From: JAYVJH01 sp043777595
Lineage (GTDB): Bacteria; Bacteroidota; Bacteroidia; Cytophagales; Spirosomataceae
Assembly (NCBI GenBank): GCA_043777595.1
Contig: JAYWHT010000004.1
Coordinates: 1 to 64,000, forward strand
Direction: 5' to 3'
Length of the DNA: 64,000 nucleotides
In this document: positions 1 through 7,736 of the stretch, piece after piece
Layout: every line of letters starts with the position of its first letter
How positions within the stretch are numbered: position 1 is the first letter of the stretch
Translations under genes and position numbers: made by a program
The notes under the pieces: generated by a model
Database searches by the model: none
Seen by the model: the letters and a program-made list of their open reading frames with translations, nothing else
What the model was told of the DNA's origin: nothing

Positions 1-216
1 GGCCACAAGCCAGGTAGTTTCAGGGCCTTCGTCGCCTTCGTTATAGACGTGCATCAGGCCGCTCTCGATATAATACCAAGAGTCGCTCACTTGACCTGTG
101 CGTAGCACAATGGCATCTTTGGCGATTATCTCTTTTTTGAAATAATGCAGTATTTCGCCTAATATTGCCTCTGTTACACCCGCTTGGGTTGTCAATTCTT
201 GAAGTGGCTTGTTCAT
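1..216 (-). CDS. Crp/Fnr family regulator, N-terminal part (cut by window edge)
   Basis: The reverse strand from 216 down to base 1 is open for 72 codons, starting with ATG and running off the window. The visible residues form the beginning of a cyclic-nucleotide-binding (cNMP) beta-roll: a short helix followed by strand patterns such as IIAKDAIVLRTGQVSDSWYY and ESGLMHVY, typical of Bacteroidota Crp/Fnr proteins annotated as cyclic nucleotide-binding regulators. The DNA-binding helix-turn-helix would lie outside the window, so the regulator type and its effector cannot be judged. It is divergent from nothing visible; nadD lies upstream on the same strand about 110 bases away. Confidence 0.7.
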   Translation of the reverse strand, partial: MNKPLQELTTQAGVTEAILGEILHYFKKEIIAKDAIVLRTGQVSDSWYYIESGLMHVYNEGDEGPETTWLVA

Positions 217-325
217 AATTTAGGACGGTGTGAGAGATTTGCCAACTTTCAAAAAATTGGCAAGTCATTGTTCCATTGCTTATGCCGTAAATATATAGGA
301 TTAGCATTATAAAAATAGCGAGTAG

Positions 326-898
326 TTACTGATAAAACTTTTTTCGTACAAGCATCTCTTCGACACTTTCGGCAACCATGTACTTGATGGAGCGGTTGTT
401 TTTGAGACAATCTCTGATAAAAGTCGCCGAAATGTCTAACAACGGGGCTTGTACGAACTTTACGGCTGGGTGCGTGGCAAAGTCGTGAGGGGCAACATTA
501 GGCCGTGGATAGACGTAGAGGCCGTAATAGTCTAAAATCTGTTGATAGTTTTTCCAGTTCTTAAACTGTGCCAGGTTGTCTTCACCGATTATGAGTTTAA
601 ACTCGTGCTGTGGGTATTTTTCTTGCAACCACGTCAGTGTGTCAATCGTATAGCTGGGTTTGGGCATGGCAAACTCTATATTGCTGGCTTTAAGCTTGTG
701 GTTGTCGGCAATAGCCCGCTCGACCATATCCAAGCGGTCGAACTCGTGCAGCAGTCCTTTGTTTTTTTTGAATGGATTTTGCGGCGACACCACAAACCAA
801 ACCTGTTCCAAATCGGTAGTGGTGGCCATGGTATTGCCAATTATCAAATGCCCAACATGAATGGGATTAAATGAGCCAAAAAACAATCCGATTTTCAT
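326..898 (-). CDS. nadD: nicotinate-nucleotide adenylyltransferase
   Basis: Transfers AMP from ATP to nicotinate mononucleotide, giving deamido-NAD in cytosolic NAD synthesis. The 190-aa protein opens with the nucleotidyltransferase signature GSFNPIHVGHL (the HxGH of the family, about residues 8-18). Near the C-terminus it has ISATFIRD (about 157-164), the second ATP-binding motif ISxTxxR. Length fits bacterial NadD (about 190-210 aa). It is followed downstream on the same strand by the truncated Crp/Fnr gene and preceded by the MazF-type toxin, with short gaps. Confidence 0.93.
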   Translation of the reverse strand: MKIGLFFGSFNPIHVGHLIIGNTMATTTDLEQVWFVVSPQNPFKKNKGLLHEFDRLDMVERAIADNHKLKASNIEFAMPKPSYTIDTLTWLQEKYPQHEFKLIIGEDNLAQFKNWKNYQQILDYYGLYVYPRPNVAPHDFATHPAVKFVQAPLLDISATFIRDCLKNNRSIKYMVAESVEEMLVRKKFYQ

Positions 899-942
899 AA
901 AAGTAGTTTTTGGTATTTTAGTATTCGATTTTAGGTGTTGTT

Positions 943-1281
943 TTATATATCCAATACTTTTCTGATGGCTTCTTTAATTTCGTTCAGTGTTTCGCTATCA
1001 ATACTACCGATTTTTTTTATGAGCCGCTCTTGCGAAAGCGAGCGAATCTGAAAACAGTCAGCACATGACGTTTTAGAAAGCCCATTGATAGAGTTAGCCT
1101 CCATTTTTACCATCCAAGGGGCAACATCGTAGTGGTTTTTCCAGTCTGTAATTGGAACGATTATTTTTAGAGGCAGTTTACCTAATCTATCGTCATTTAC
1201 TATAATGGCTGGTCTTTTCTTCTGTATTTCTACGCCTTTTGTAGGGTCTAAGTCAATCAACCAAATTTCACTTTGTTTCAT
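943..1281 (-). CDS. MazF/PemK-type mRNA interferase toxin
   Basis: A 112-aa protein when started at the ATG at 1281, which gives the family's usual beginning MKQSEIWLIDLDPTKG; an upstream in-frame codon at 1299 would add six residues without support. The GxEIQKKRPAIIVND stretch and the later IVPITDW and KTSCADCFQIRSL segments are those of the MazF/PemK fold, whose members cut mRNA during stress. The start overlaps the end of the upstream small gene by 14 bases, the usual translational coupling of toxin to antitoxin. Target sequence and activity are unknown. Confidence 0.85.
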   Translation of the reverse strand: MKQSEIWLIDLDPTKGVEIQKKRPAIIVNDDRLGKLPLKIIVPITDWKNHYDVAPWMVKMEANSINGLSKTSCADCFQIRSLSQERLIKKIGSIDSETLNEIKEAIRKVLDI

Positions 1282-1480
1282 AAAAGTCGTCAAAATCAAG
1301 CGAAGTAAAAGCAGTTAATTCTTTGTCGTTTACATAGTTGCTGTAAAGGCTATCGGCAGCTAATTCCATTTGATGCTGTATTTCTTCTTTTTTAATAGAT
1401 TTTATGGTTTCCTCTACAACATAAAACCGTTTGGTAAGTGGCAAGCACTGAATTTCACGTATTAAATCTGCTGTTTGCAT
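1268..1480 (-). CDS. putative antitoxin partner of MazF-type toxin
   Basis: A 70-aa acidic protein ending in FTSLDFDDFYETK, upstream of and overlapping the MazF-type toxin gene. It does not resemble MazE at a glance; the N-terminus (TADLIREIQCLPLTKRF) predicts a short helix-rich domain, followed by an acidic tail of the kind that wraps around MazF. The function is inferred mainly from gene order and overlap. No promoter could be assigned with confidence; the 131 bases upstream are AT-rich and carry no other gene. Confidence 0.65.
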   Translation of the reverse strand: MQTADLIREIQCLPLTKRFYVVEETIKSIKKEEIQHQMELAADSLYSNYVNDKELTAFTSLDFDDFYETK

Positions 1481-1611
1481 ATAAGTAATAATGTAGAATT
1501 ATGAATGATTGAGTGAATAAATGTTTGATTTTCAATAATTTAGTCGAATTTCAAATTACGTTTAAATTTGCTCAGTTACTTACTTAAAATTATAAAGAAA
1601 TTATAAAGAAA

Positions 1612-2157
1612 TTATGGTCTGGTTGGTACCGAAATGGTGTCAGTTTCTACCATATTGCTAACATTGAGCGCACGGTCTCTGATACGAATCTGAAATTTGA
1701 CCACGCTCAATTTGGTTTGTTTTGTGTAACCAAAAAACGAGCCGTAGTCAAGCGTGCCTTCAATGACGCTTTTACGGTTGGTGGCTTTGCTGTTTTTTAC
1801 TAATTCAGTAAAAAATAAATTTTTGTTTTCGGGCAATATAAGTTCTTTAAAACTACCATTGGCTTCTCTTCTAAACGTTCGTAGCTCGTAGTTGCCCCAA
1901 TCAAAATATTTGGGGTTGTCTCGTCCAGATGGCACTTCGCCCAAGTCGCCATCGCCGTCTTTGTAGTCGATAGTAATCACGACCGAGTCTCGTTTGGCAG
2001 TTGGCCCAGAAAAGGGGTCGGCTACTGTAAATTTGGTAATGCTGTTAAACGCAATTTCGGGGGTTGTGCTATAATCGGGCGTTTCGTAGCAGCTACTCAG
2101 GCCAAAAGCCATAGCCGTCAGGCCAATTATTAGATAACATAATGAGGGATTTTTCAT
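1612..2157 (-). CDS. hypothetical lipoprotein
   Basis: A 181-aa protein with a clear lipoprotein signal: hydrophobic LIIGLTAMAFGLSSC with the lipobox Cys at residue 23. The mature part is rich in beta-strand patterns and has a DYKDGDGDLGE segment that looks like a calcium-binding acidic loop. Related small lipoproteins are common beside carbohydrate or gliding genes in Cytophagales, but no domain with a known function was recognised. It is divergent from the LuxE-like gene at 2228, with a 70-base gap. Confidence 0.7.
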   Translation of the reverse strand: MKNPSLCYLIIGLTAMAFGLSSCYETPDYSTTPEIAFNSITKFTVADPFSGPTAKRDSVVITIDYKDGDGDLGEVPSGRDNPKYFDWGNYELRTFRREANGSFKELILPENKNLFFTELVKNSKATNRKSVIEGTLDYGSFFGYTKQTKLSVVKFQIRIRDRALNVSNMVETDTISVPTRP

Positions 2158-2197
2158 GGTTTTGTTACTGAATAATTTTAAAAGTCGTTCTATAAGT

Positions 2198-2205
2198 TAA
2201 TTTTG
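2198..2205 (+). promoter_or_regulatory. possible -7 promoter box for the LuxE-like gene
   Basis: TAATTTTG matches the Bacteroidota -7 consensus TAnnTTTG and lies 22 bases before the ATG at 2228. No TTG was found at the usual -33 distance, so only the -7 half is supported. Confidence 0.4.
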
Positions 2206-2227
2206 CGATTGAATAACAACAAAGGAA

Positions 2228-3250
2228 ATGTTTACAAGAGCCGAGTTACAAACACAAATTTTGAATGCTAATTATCAAACTTTTGATGCGCTGGCGTTGG
2301 CCATTTTTCGGTATCAAGCCACCCACAATTCTGTTTACGCAAGTTACTTGAAATATTTAAAAAAAGACATCTCTCAAATCAAATTTATTACCGACGTTCC
2401 ATTTATGCCTATCGGTTTTTTCAAAAATCATAAAGTCGTAACAGGCTCGTTGCCAATCAGTACAGTTTTTGAAAGTAGCGGCACGACAGGCATCGTTACA
2501 AGCCAGCATCACGTAGCCGACACTGACTGGTACAATGCAATCAGTACCCATATTTTTGAACAAACTTACGGCTCTCTTGGCACTTTTCAAATACTGGCAC
2601 TACTGCCGTCGTATCTTGAACGAAATAACTCATCGCTGGTGTATATGATTGCTCAATTTATTCAAAAAACAAATTCAACTGAATCGGGTTTTTTTCTACA
2701 CAATGTGGATAACTTGTTGGCAATTCTCCAAAAAAACACTCAACCTTGCAATCATTCAACTACTCTTTTGTGGGGTGTAACTTTTGCATTATTAGACTTA
2801 GCCGAGAGTGGTGTTGATTTATCGTTTTTGAGAGACATACCCAACCTGATTGTCATGGAAACAGGTGGTATGAAAGGCCGCCGCCGAGAAATGCTCAGAG
2901 AAGAAGTACACGCAACACTCACACAAGCCTTTGGTGTTGAGGTCATTCATTCAGAATATGGCATGACAGAGCTACTCTCGCAAGCCTATTCAAAAGGGTA
3001 TGGAGTCTTTGAAACGCCACCAACCATGAAAATATTACTTAGAGAAATCAATGACCCCTTTGCCATATTTGACCAGACACAAACCCAAAAAACGGGAGGC
3101 ATTAACGTCGTCGATTTGGCCAACTTAGACTCTTGTAGCTTCATTGAAACCCAAGATTTAGGCCGATTTTTGGCCTTGCCCAATAGTTTTGAAGTAATTG
3201 GGCGTTTTGATAATTCAGACGTGAGGGGTTGTAATTTGATGGCACTCTAA
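2228..3250 (+). CDS. LuxE/PaaK-like acyl-protein synthetase family protein
   Basis: A 340-aa protein of the adenylate-forming LuxE family. Visible motifs are FESSGTTG (about residues 83-90), which is the phosphate-binding loop of acyl-protein synthetases, and METGGMKGRRREM with EYGMTELLSQAY (about 218-260), typical of the LuxE domain. Such proteins activate a fatty or other acid with ATP. In Bacteroidota, stand-alone copies are common without luminescence genes and their substrate is unknown. The gene ends against a convergent thioesterase, sharing 4 bases at the stops (3247-3250), which may hint at a shared acyl substrate, but the two are on opposite strands. Confidence 0.8.
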   Translation: MFTRAELQTQILNANYQTFDALALAIFRYQATHNSVYASYLKYLKKDISQIKFITDVPFMPIGFFKNHKVVTGSLPISTVFESSGTTGIVTSQHHVADTDWYNAISTHIFEQTYGSLGTFQILALLPSYLERNNSSLVYMIAQFIQKTNSTESGFFLHNVDNLLAILQKNTQPCNHSTTLLWGVTFALLDLAESGVDLSFLRDIPNLIVMETGGMKGRRREMLREEVHATLTQAFGVEVIHSEYGMTELLSQAYSKGYGVFETPPTMKILLREINDPFAIFDQTQTQKTGGINVVDLANLDSCSFIETQDLGRFLALPNSFEVIGRFDNSDVRGCNLMAL

Positions 3251-3666
3251 ACGTCAATAACGGCCATCGTCAAGCGGCTAATACAGACTAATTTATCGTC
3301 TTCGGTCGTGATTTTTATTTCCCAAACGTGGGTCGTACGGCCAATGTGTAGTGGTGTAGCTTTGGCATATACCCAGCCGGTTCTCACGGCTCTGATGTGA
3401 TTGGCGTTGATGTCAAGCCCTACTGCTCGCTGCTTCATGGGGTCGGGTAGGCACATAAACGAGGCCATGCTACCGAGTGTTTCGGCCAGAACAACCGATG
3501 CGCCACCGTGCAATATACCAAAGGGCTGGTGTGTGCGGGCATCGACGGGCATTCGGGCGGTAAAGTAGTTGTCGCCAATTTCTAAAAATTCAATGCCAAT
3601 GAGGCTGGCAATGGTGTTTTGGTCTATGCTTTTTATGGCTTCGAGTGTAATATTTTTGTTAAACAT
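3247..3666 (-). CDS. hotdog-fold acyl-CoA thioesterase (PaaI/YdiI type)
   Basis: 139 aa. The segment THQPFGILHGGASVVLAETLGS (about residues 45-66) is the hotdog thioesterase core: N/Q-x-x-G-x-LHGG, then the catalytic E on the long central helix. This matches the PaaI/MenI (YdiI) group, which includes the 1,4-dihydroxy-2-naphthoyl-CoA hydrolase of menaquinone synthesis. Without other men genes nearby the substrate is unsettled. It converges on the LuxE-like gene and is divergent from the restriction-modification gene at 3720. Confidence 0.85.
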   Translation of the reverse strand: MFNKNITLEAIKSIDQNTIASLIGIEFLEIGDNYFTARMPVDARTHQPFGILHGGASVVLAETLGSMASFMCLPDPMKQRAVGLDINANHIRAVRTGWVYAKATPLHIGRTTHVWEIKITTEDDKLVCISRLTMAVIDV

Positions 3667-3719
3667 CGGATAGAAAAAATTAACTTTACAACCAAATCAA
3701 TAACTGACAAGATTGTATT

Positions 3720-6062
3720 ATGGCTAATGAAAGAAAAACTGAGCAAATAGTTAGAAAACTACTCACAAATAAAGGGTATTTTGATGACAAAAACATTGTA
3801 GTAGAGGAGCAAAAAAGCGATTTTCAGATTATAGATAAACTTTTGTCTAACGCATCAAAAAAAGGGACAGGAAAAGGGTATCCAGAATTTATCATTCGAT
3901 CAAAAGAATACACTAATTTTTTGATTGTTGTCGAATGTAAGGCCGACACTAAAAAACATGAAAGCGTTGGCCTTGATAAATATAGTGATTTTGCTGTTGA
4001 TGGCGTTTTATTGTATGCTTCTTTTCTTTCCAAAGAGTTTGATGTATTGGCCATTGCCGTAAGTGGCGAAAATGAACAAGAACTAAAAATTTCGCAATTT
4101 TTATACTTAAAGAACCATAACAAGCAGCATCAATTTTTGGGTTCAGATTTATTGTCGCTGCAAGACTACTACATATCATATCTAAATAGTGATTTAAAAT
4201 TCAACCAAGATTATAATAAATTATTAGAATACACCAAAGATTTGAATGAGCTGCTGCACACCAAAAAAATCAAAGAAGCACAAAGAAGTTTGTTGATTAG
4301 TGGTATTTTGATTGCGTTACAAAACGAAGCCTTCAAAACCAGTTTTACGTCTCACAAAAAACCAGAACAACTTGCCAAAAATCTATTGACAACAATAGCA
4401 GACGAGTTTACAAATGCCAACTTACCTACCGACAAAATCGGTAATCTACGGCAGGCATTCTCTTTTGTACTTACTAATACGACTCTCACAACCGACAAAG
4501 ATTTTTTTATCGAACTCATCAAAAGTATTGAAATCAATGTCAATACTTTTATGAGAACGCATCGGTATTTTGATACACTCGGCCAGTTTTATATTGAGTT
4601 TTTGAGATATGCCAATAGCGATAAAGGTTTGGGAATCGTACTGACACCGCCTCATATTACAGAGTTTTTTGCCGAAATAGTCAATGTAGATAGCGACAGC
4701 ATCGTTTTTGATAATTGTTGTGGAACAGGCGGCTTTTTGATTAGTGCCATGAAAATGATGATTAAAGATGCCAAAGGCGATACTGAAAAAATAAAAAACA
4801 TCAAGCAAAATCAATTGATTGGTATTGAATATCAAGACGATATTTATGCGCTCGGAGTGTCCAATATGGTTATTCATGGCGATGGGAAGGCAAATGTGTT
4901 ATTGGGCGATTGTTTTGAACTATCAGAGCAAGTCAAAGGTAAGTTTAAACCAAATATAGGCTTTTTGAATCCTCCTTATAAGAGTAATAAGACTGATATT
5001 GAAGAACTTGACTTTGTTTTAAACAACATAAATGTGCTTCAAAAAGGCGGAAAATGTATGGCAATCATTCCTCTGAGTTGTGCCATATCAATAAAAGGTG
5101 ATGTATTGGAACGAAAAAAGAAAATTTTAGAAAATCATACATTAGAGGCCATTATGTCAATGCCCGAAGACTTGTTTCATAATTCAAAAGTAAGTGTCGT
5201 TACGTGTTTGTTTGTCATTACAGCGCATATCCCGCACCCAAAAGGCAAAAAAACTTGGTTAGGCTATTGGCGTGAAGATGGTTTTGTCAAAACAAAAGGG
5301 CGAGGTAGAATAGATTTGAATAATAGTTGGACTGACAAAAAACAGCAATGGTTGAACGATTATGTAAACCGAGAAACAAAGCAAGGAATATGCCTTACAA
5401 AAGAACTAAAACCTACCGATGAGTGGTGTGCCGAAACGTATTTGGTAGCCGACTACGACAAACTCAATTTTGACGTTTTCAAAAAATATACACAAAGTTA
5501 TTTGGCATACAGGCTTCTAAACGACCTCTTGGATTTGAAATATACCAAATCAGAATTTATTGGTGGTAATCAGTTTCCTCAATTAGTGCCGCTCGCAGAA
5601 CTATTCGAGGTTTTGAACGGACTGGCATCGTCTGAGGTAGAAGTAAAAGAAGATACTGAAACAGACAATGACATTAGGTATATCAGACCTTCTCAAAGCT
5701 ACACGGGCAGCATCGCTGGGTATATTGATAAATCACTGATAGACGAAAAATATATTTATCCAGACAACACTATTTATGTCTCGACCGATGGGCAAGGCAG
5801 CCATTCATATAGTTATGTGTCTTCGTTTGACTTTGTACCCAATAGCAATGTTTCGGTACTTATTCCCAAAAAAAGTATGTCGTTACAAGAAAAAATCTAT
5901 TATTCGGCTTGTATCACTTTCAATCGATTTAAGTTTTCGTATGGCCGAAAACCCAAAGGCGACAGATTGAAAGACGTTTTAATTCCTGCCACTCCACCTC
6001 ATTTTGTTTATCAAGATGTTTTTGAGGATATATTTGAAAATTGGAAAAAAGTAGTGAAATAA
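3720..6062 (+). CDS. single-chain restriction-modification enzyme (type IIG/BcgI-like: nuclease, N6-adenine methylase, specificity domain)
   Basis: A 780-aa protein combining three functions. The N-terminus has a PD-(D/E)xK nuclease pattern: PEF around residues 55-57 and VVECKAD (E72, K74). The middle is an HsdM-like N6-adenine methylase, with motif I DNCCGTGGFLISAM (about 329-342) and motif IV NPPY (about 416-419). The last ~170 residues resemble a single target-recognition domain of the BcgI-B/HsdS kind. BcgI itself splits methylase-nuclease (A) and specificity (B); here both seem fused. It stands alone, with no separate HsdS or HsdR beside it. Recognition sequence cannot be read from sequence. 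Confidence 0.82.
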   Translation: MANERKTEQIVRKLLTNKGYFDDKNIVVEEQKSDFQIIDKLLSNASKKGTGKGYPEFIIRSKEYTNFLIVVECKADTKKHESVGLDKYSDFAVDGVLLYASFLSKEFDVLAIAVSGENEQELKISQFLYLKNHNKQHQFLGSDLLSLQDYYISYLNSDLKFNQDYNKLLEYTKDLNELLHTKKIKEAQRSLLISGILIALQNEAFKTSFTSHKKPEQLAKNLLTTIADEFTNANLPTDKIGNLRQAFSFVLTNTTLTTDKDFFIELIKSIEINVNTFMRTHRYFDTLGQFYIEFLRYANSDKGLGIVLTPPHITEFFAEIVNVDSDSIVFDNCCGTGGFLISAMKMMIKDAKGDTEKIKNIKQNQLIGIEYQDDIYALGVSNMVIHGDGKANVLLGDCFELSEQVKGKFKPNIGFLNPPYKSNKTDIEELDFVLNNINVLQKGGKCMAIIPLSCAISIKGDVLERKKKILENHTLEAIMSMPEDLFHNSKVSVVTCLFVITAHIPHPKGKKTWLGYWREDGFVKTKGRGRIDLNNSWTDKKQQWLNDYVNRETKQGICLTKELKPTDEWCAETYLVADYDKLNFDVFKKYTQSYLAYRLLNDLLDLKYTKSEFIGGNQFPQLVPLAELFEVLNGLASSEVEVKEDTETDNDIRYIRPSQSYTGSIAGYIDKSLIDEKYIYPDNTIYVSTDGQGSHSYSYVSSFDFVPNSNVSVLIPKKSMSLQEKIYYSACITFNRFKFSYGRKPKGDRLKDVLIPATPPHFVYQDVFEDIFENWKKVVK

Positions 6063-6075
6063 AAATACGAATATT

Positions 6076-6705
6076 TTGAACAAAAAAACAATTTACCTCA
6101 TCAGACACGGCGAAACTGATTTTAACCGTCAGGGCATTGTACAGGGCAGTGGTGTTGATTCAGCACTCAACGAATTGGGTCATGCCCAAGCCGAGGCTTT
6201 TTATGCCGCTTATCAGCACATTAGTTTCGATAAAGTTTATACATCGGCACTACAACGAACAATGCAGAGCGTAGCCAAATTCATTCTCAAAAACACCCCG
6301 CACGAAGCGCACGCCAGCCTCAACGAAATAAGCTGGGGCATCAGAGAGGGCATTGTACCAGCAAATAGCGACGGTAATTATTATAAGTTTTTGACCGAAA
6401 GCTGGCAAAACGGCCAAACAGATATGACAGCCGACGGTGGTGAAAGTCCCGAAGATGTACAAAAACGCCAAATGCCAATCATTGACTTGATACTGTCTCG
6501 GACTGACGAAAAAGTAGTTTTGGTGGCCATGCACGGTAGAGCCATTCGTATTTTATTGACAACACTTCTGCGCCGCCCATTGGTCGAAATGGACACTTTC
6601 CCGCACGCTAATTTGGGTTTATACGAATTGGAATACGACTACCAAACTCAGCAATTTACAGTAATCAAAACCAACGATACAGCACACTTAGAAACAGAAA
6701 AATAA
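6076..6705 (+). CDS. histidine phosphatase family protein (phosphoglycerate mutase-like)
   Basis: 209 aa with the phosphohistidine signature LIRHGETDFN (about residues 7-16) and the later AMHGRAIRIL, holding the second catalytic His. The start appears to be TTG at 6076: there is no in-frame ATG before the RHGE motif. The family removes phosphate from diverse substrates such as alpha-ribazole phosphate, sugar phosphates or phosphoglycerate; the substrate here is not evident. It starts 13 bases after the restriction-modification gene. Confidence 0.88.
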   Translation: MNKKTIYLIRHGETDFNRQGIVQGSGVDSALNELGHAQAEAFYAAYQHISFDKVYTSALQRTMQSVAKFILKNTPHEAHASLNEISWGIREGIVPANSDGNYYKFLTESWQNGQTDMTADGGESPEDVQKRQMPIIDLILSRTDEKVVLVAMHGRAIRILLTTLLRRPLVEMDTFPHANLGLYELEYDYQTQQFTVIKTNDTAHLETEK

Positions 6706-6727
6706 TAAACTGTAAAACCGAAAATCG

Positions 6728-6743
6728 CACGGGCGACCCCGTG
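6728..6743. repeat. small GC-rich hairpin
   Basis: CACGGG and CCCGTG form a 6-bp stem around CGAC, between the phosphatase gene and pyrF. It is not followed by a clear T run, so it is more like an intergenic palindrome than a terminator. Confidence 0.4.
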
Positions 6744-6806
6744 TACAAATTTGGTTATTTGAATTTTGTAAGTCAAAAATTGTAACTTATTTCTAACTCG
6801 TCCCTT

Positions 6807-6839
6807 AGCGAAGCCATCGCTCAAAGCGATGGCTTCGCT
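6807..6839. repeat. perfect 15-bp inverted repeat before pyrF
   Basis: The arms 6807-6821 and 6825-6839 (AGCGAAGCCATCGCT and its exact complement) are separated by only CAA. No T run follows, so it is not a standard terminator. An ATG at 6829 falls inside the right arm and would extend pyrF by 11 residues, but the normal pyrF start lies after the hairpin. It looks like a mobile or REP-type palindrome or a leader hairpin of the pyrF mRNA. Confidence 0.8.
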
Positions 6840-6861
6840 CCCAAAATCTATCCAATCCCCC

Positions 6862-7680
6862 ATGACTCGCCAAGAACTCATCGCCCAGATTCGTCAAAAA
6901 CAGTCTTTTTTATGTATAGGTCTCGACCCCGACTTACGCAAAATCCCCGTTCATTTGTTGGCTACCAAAGACCCTATTTTTGAATTTAACAAACAAATCA
7001 TTGACGCCACTGCGCCCTACGCTGTGGCCTACAAACCCAATATTGCATTTTATGAAGCCCTTGGCCTCAACGGCTGGCAGAGTTTGCAACGTACCTTAGA
7101 CTACATTCCAAAAAACTGTTTTACGATTGCTGATGCCAAACGAGGCGATATTGGCAATACCTCTACGCTCTACGCTCGGGCATTTTTCGATAAAACATCG
7201 TCTGGGCTGGATTTTGACTCTATTACCGTTGCTCCCTACATGGGCAGAGATTCAGTTTTGCCTTTTTTAGAATTTGAAAATAAGTGGGTGATATTACTCG
7301 CTCTGACCTCTAACGAAGGTAGTGTAGATTTTCAGAATATGACTAATATTGACAACGAGCAGCTTTTTGAGCGTATCATTCGGATTTCTCAAACGTGGCC
7401 TCACGCCGACAGACTGATGTATGTGGTAGGTGCAACCAAAGCCGATATGTTGGCTCAAATCAGGCAGATAATCCCCGATGCTTTTTTGCTTGTGCCAGGC
7501 GTTGGAGCGCAGGGCGGTAGCTTAGAGGAGGTTGCTCGGTATGGTCTTAATGCAGACTGTGGGCTTTTGGTCAATGTCGGTCGGTCGGTTATTTATGCTT
7601 CGTCTGGCCATGACTTTGCCCAACAAGCAGGCCAAGAAGCACAACGAATGCAAGCCGAAATGGCTGGGTATTTGAAATAA
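6862..7680 (+). CDS. pyrF: orotidine 5'-phosphate decarboxylase
   Basis: Last step of UMP synthesis: decarboxylates OMP. With the start at ATG 6862 the protein is 272 aa and begins MTRQELIAQIRQKQSFLCIG, a good match to long (type 2) bacterial PyrF. Motifs: GLDPDLRKIP near the start and the catalytic IADAKRGDIGN (DxKxxD-type set). PGVGAQGG near the end is the phosphate-binding loop. The ATG at 6829 is rejected because it lies in a palindrome. It converges on purH. Confidence 0.93.
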   Translation: MTRQELIAQIRQKQSFLCIGLDPDLRKIPVHLLATKDPIFEFNKQIIDATAPYAVAYKPNIAFYEALGLNGWQSLQRTLDYIPKNCFTIADAKRGDIGNTSTLYARAFFDKTSSGLDFDSITVAPYMGRDSVLPFLEFENKWVILLALTSNEGSVDFQNMTNIDNEQLFERIIRISQTWPHADRLMYVVGATKADMLAQIRQIIPDAFLLVPGVGAQGGSLEEVARYGLNADCGLLVNVGRSVIYASSGHDFAQQAGQEAQRMQAEMAGYLK

Positions 7681-7736
7681 ATAAACAAAAAATTTTTTAA
7701 CTATAGACTTTGACTGGCTCGAGGGCTTGATTTTTT

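Noticed and set aside
6829..6861. Extended pyrF start at 6829
   Set aside because: The ATG lies within a perfect palindrome and the extension is not typical of PyrF; ATG 6862 fits the family.
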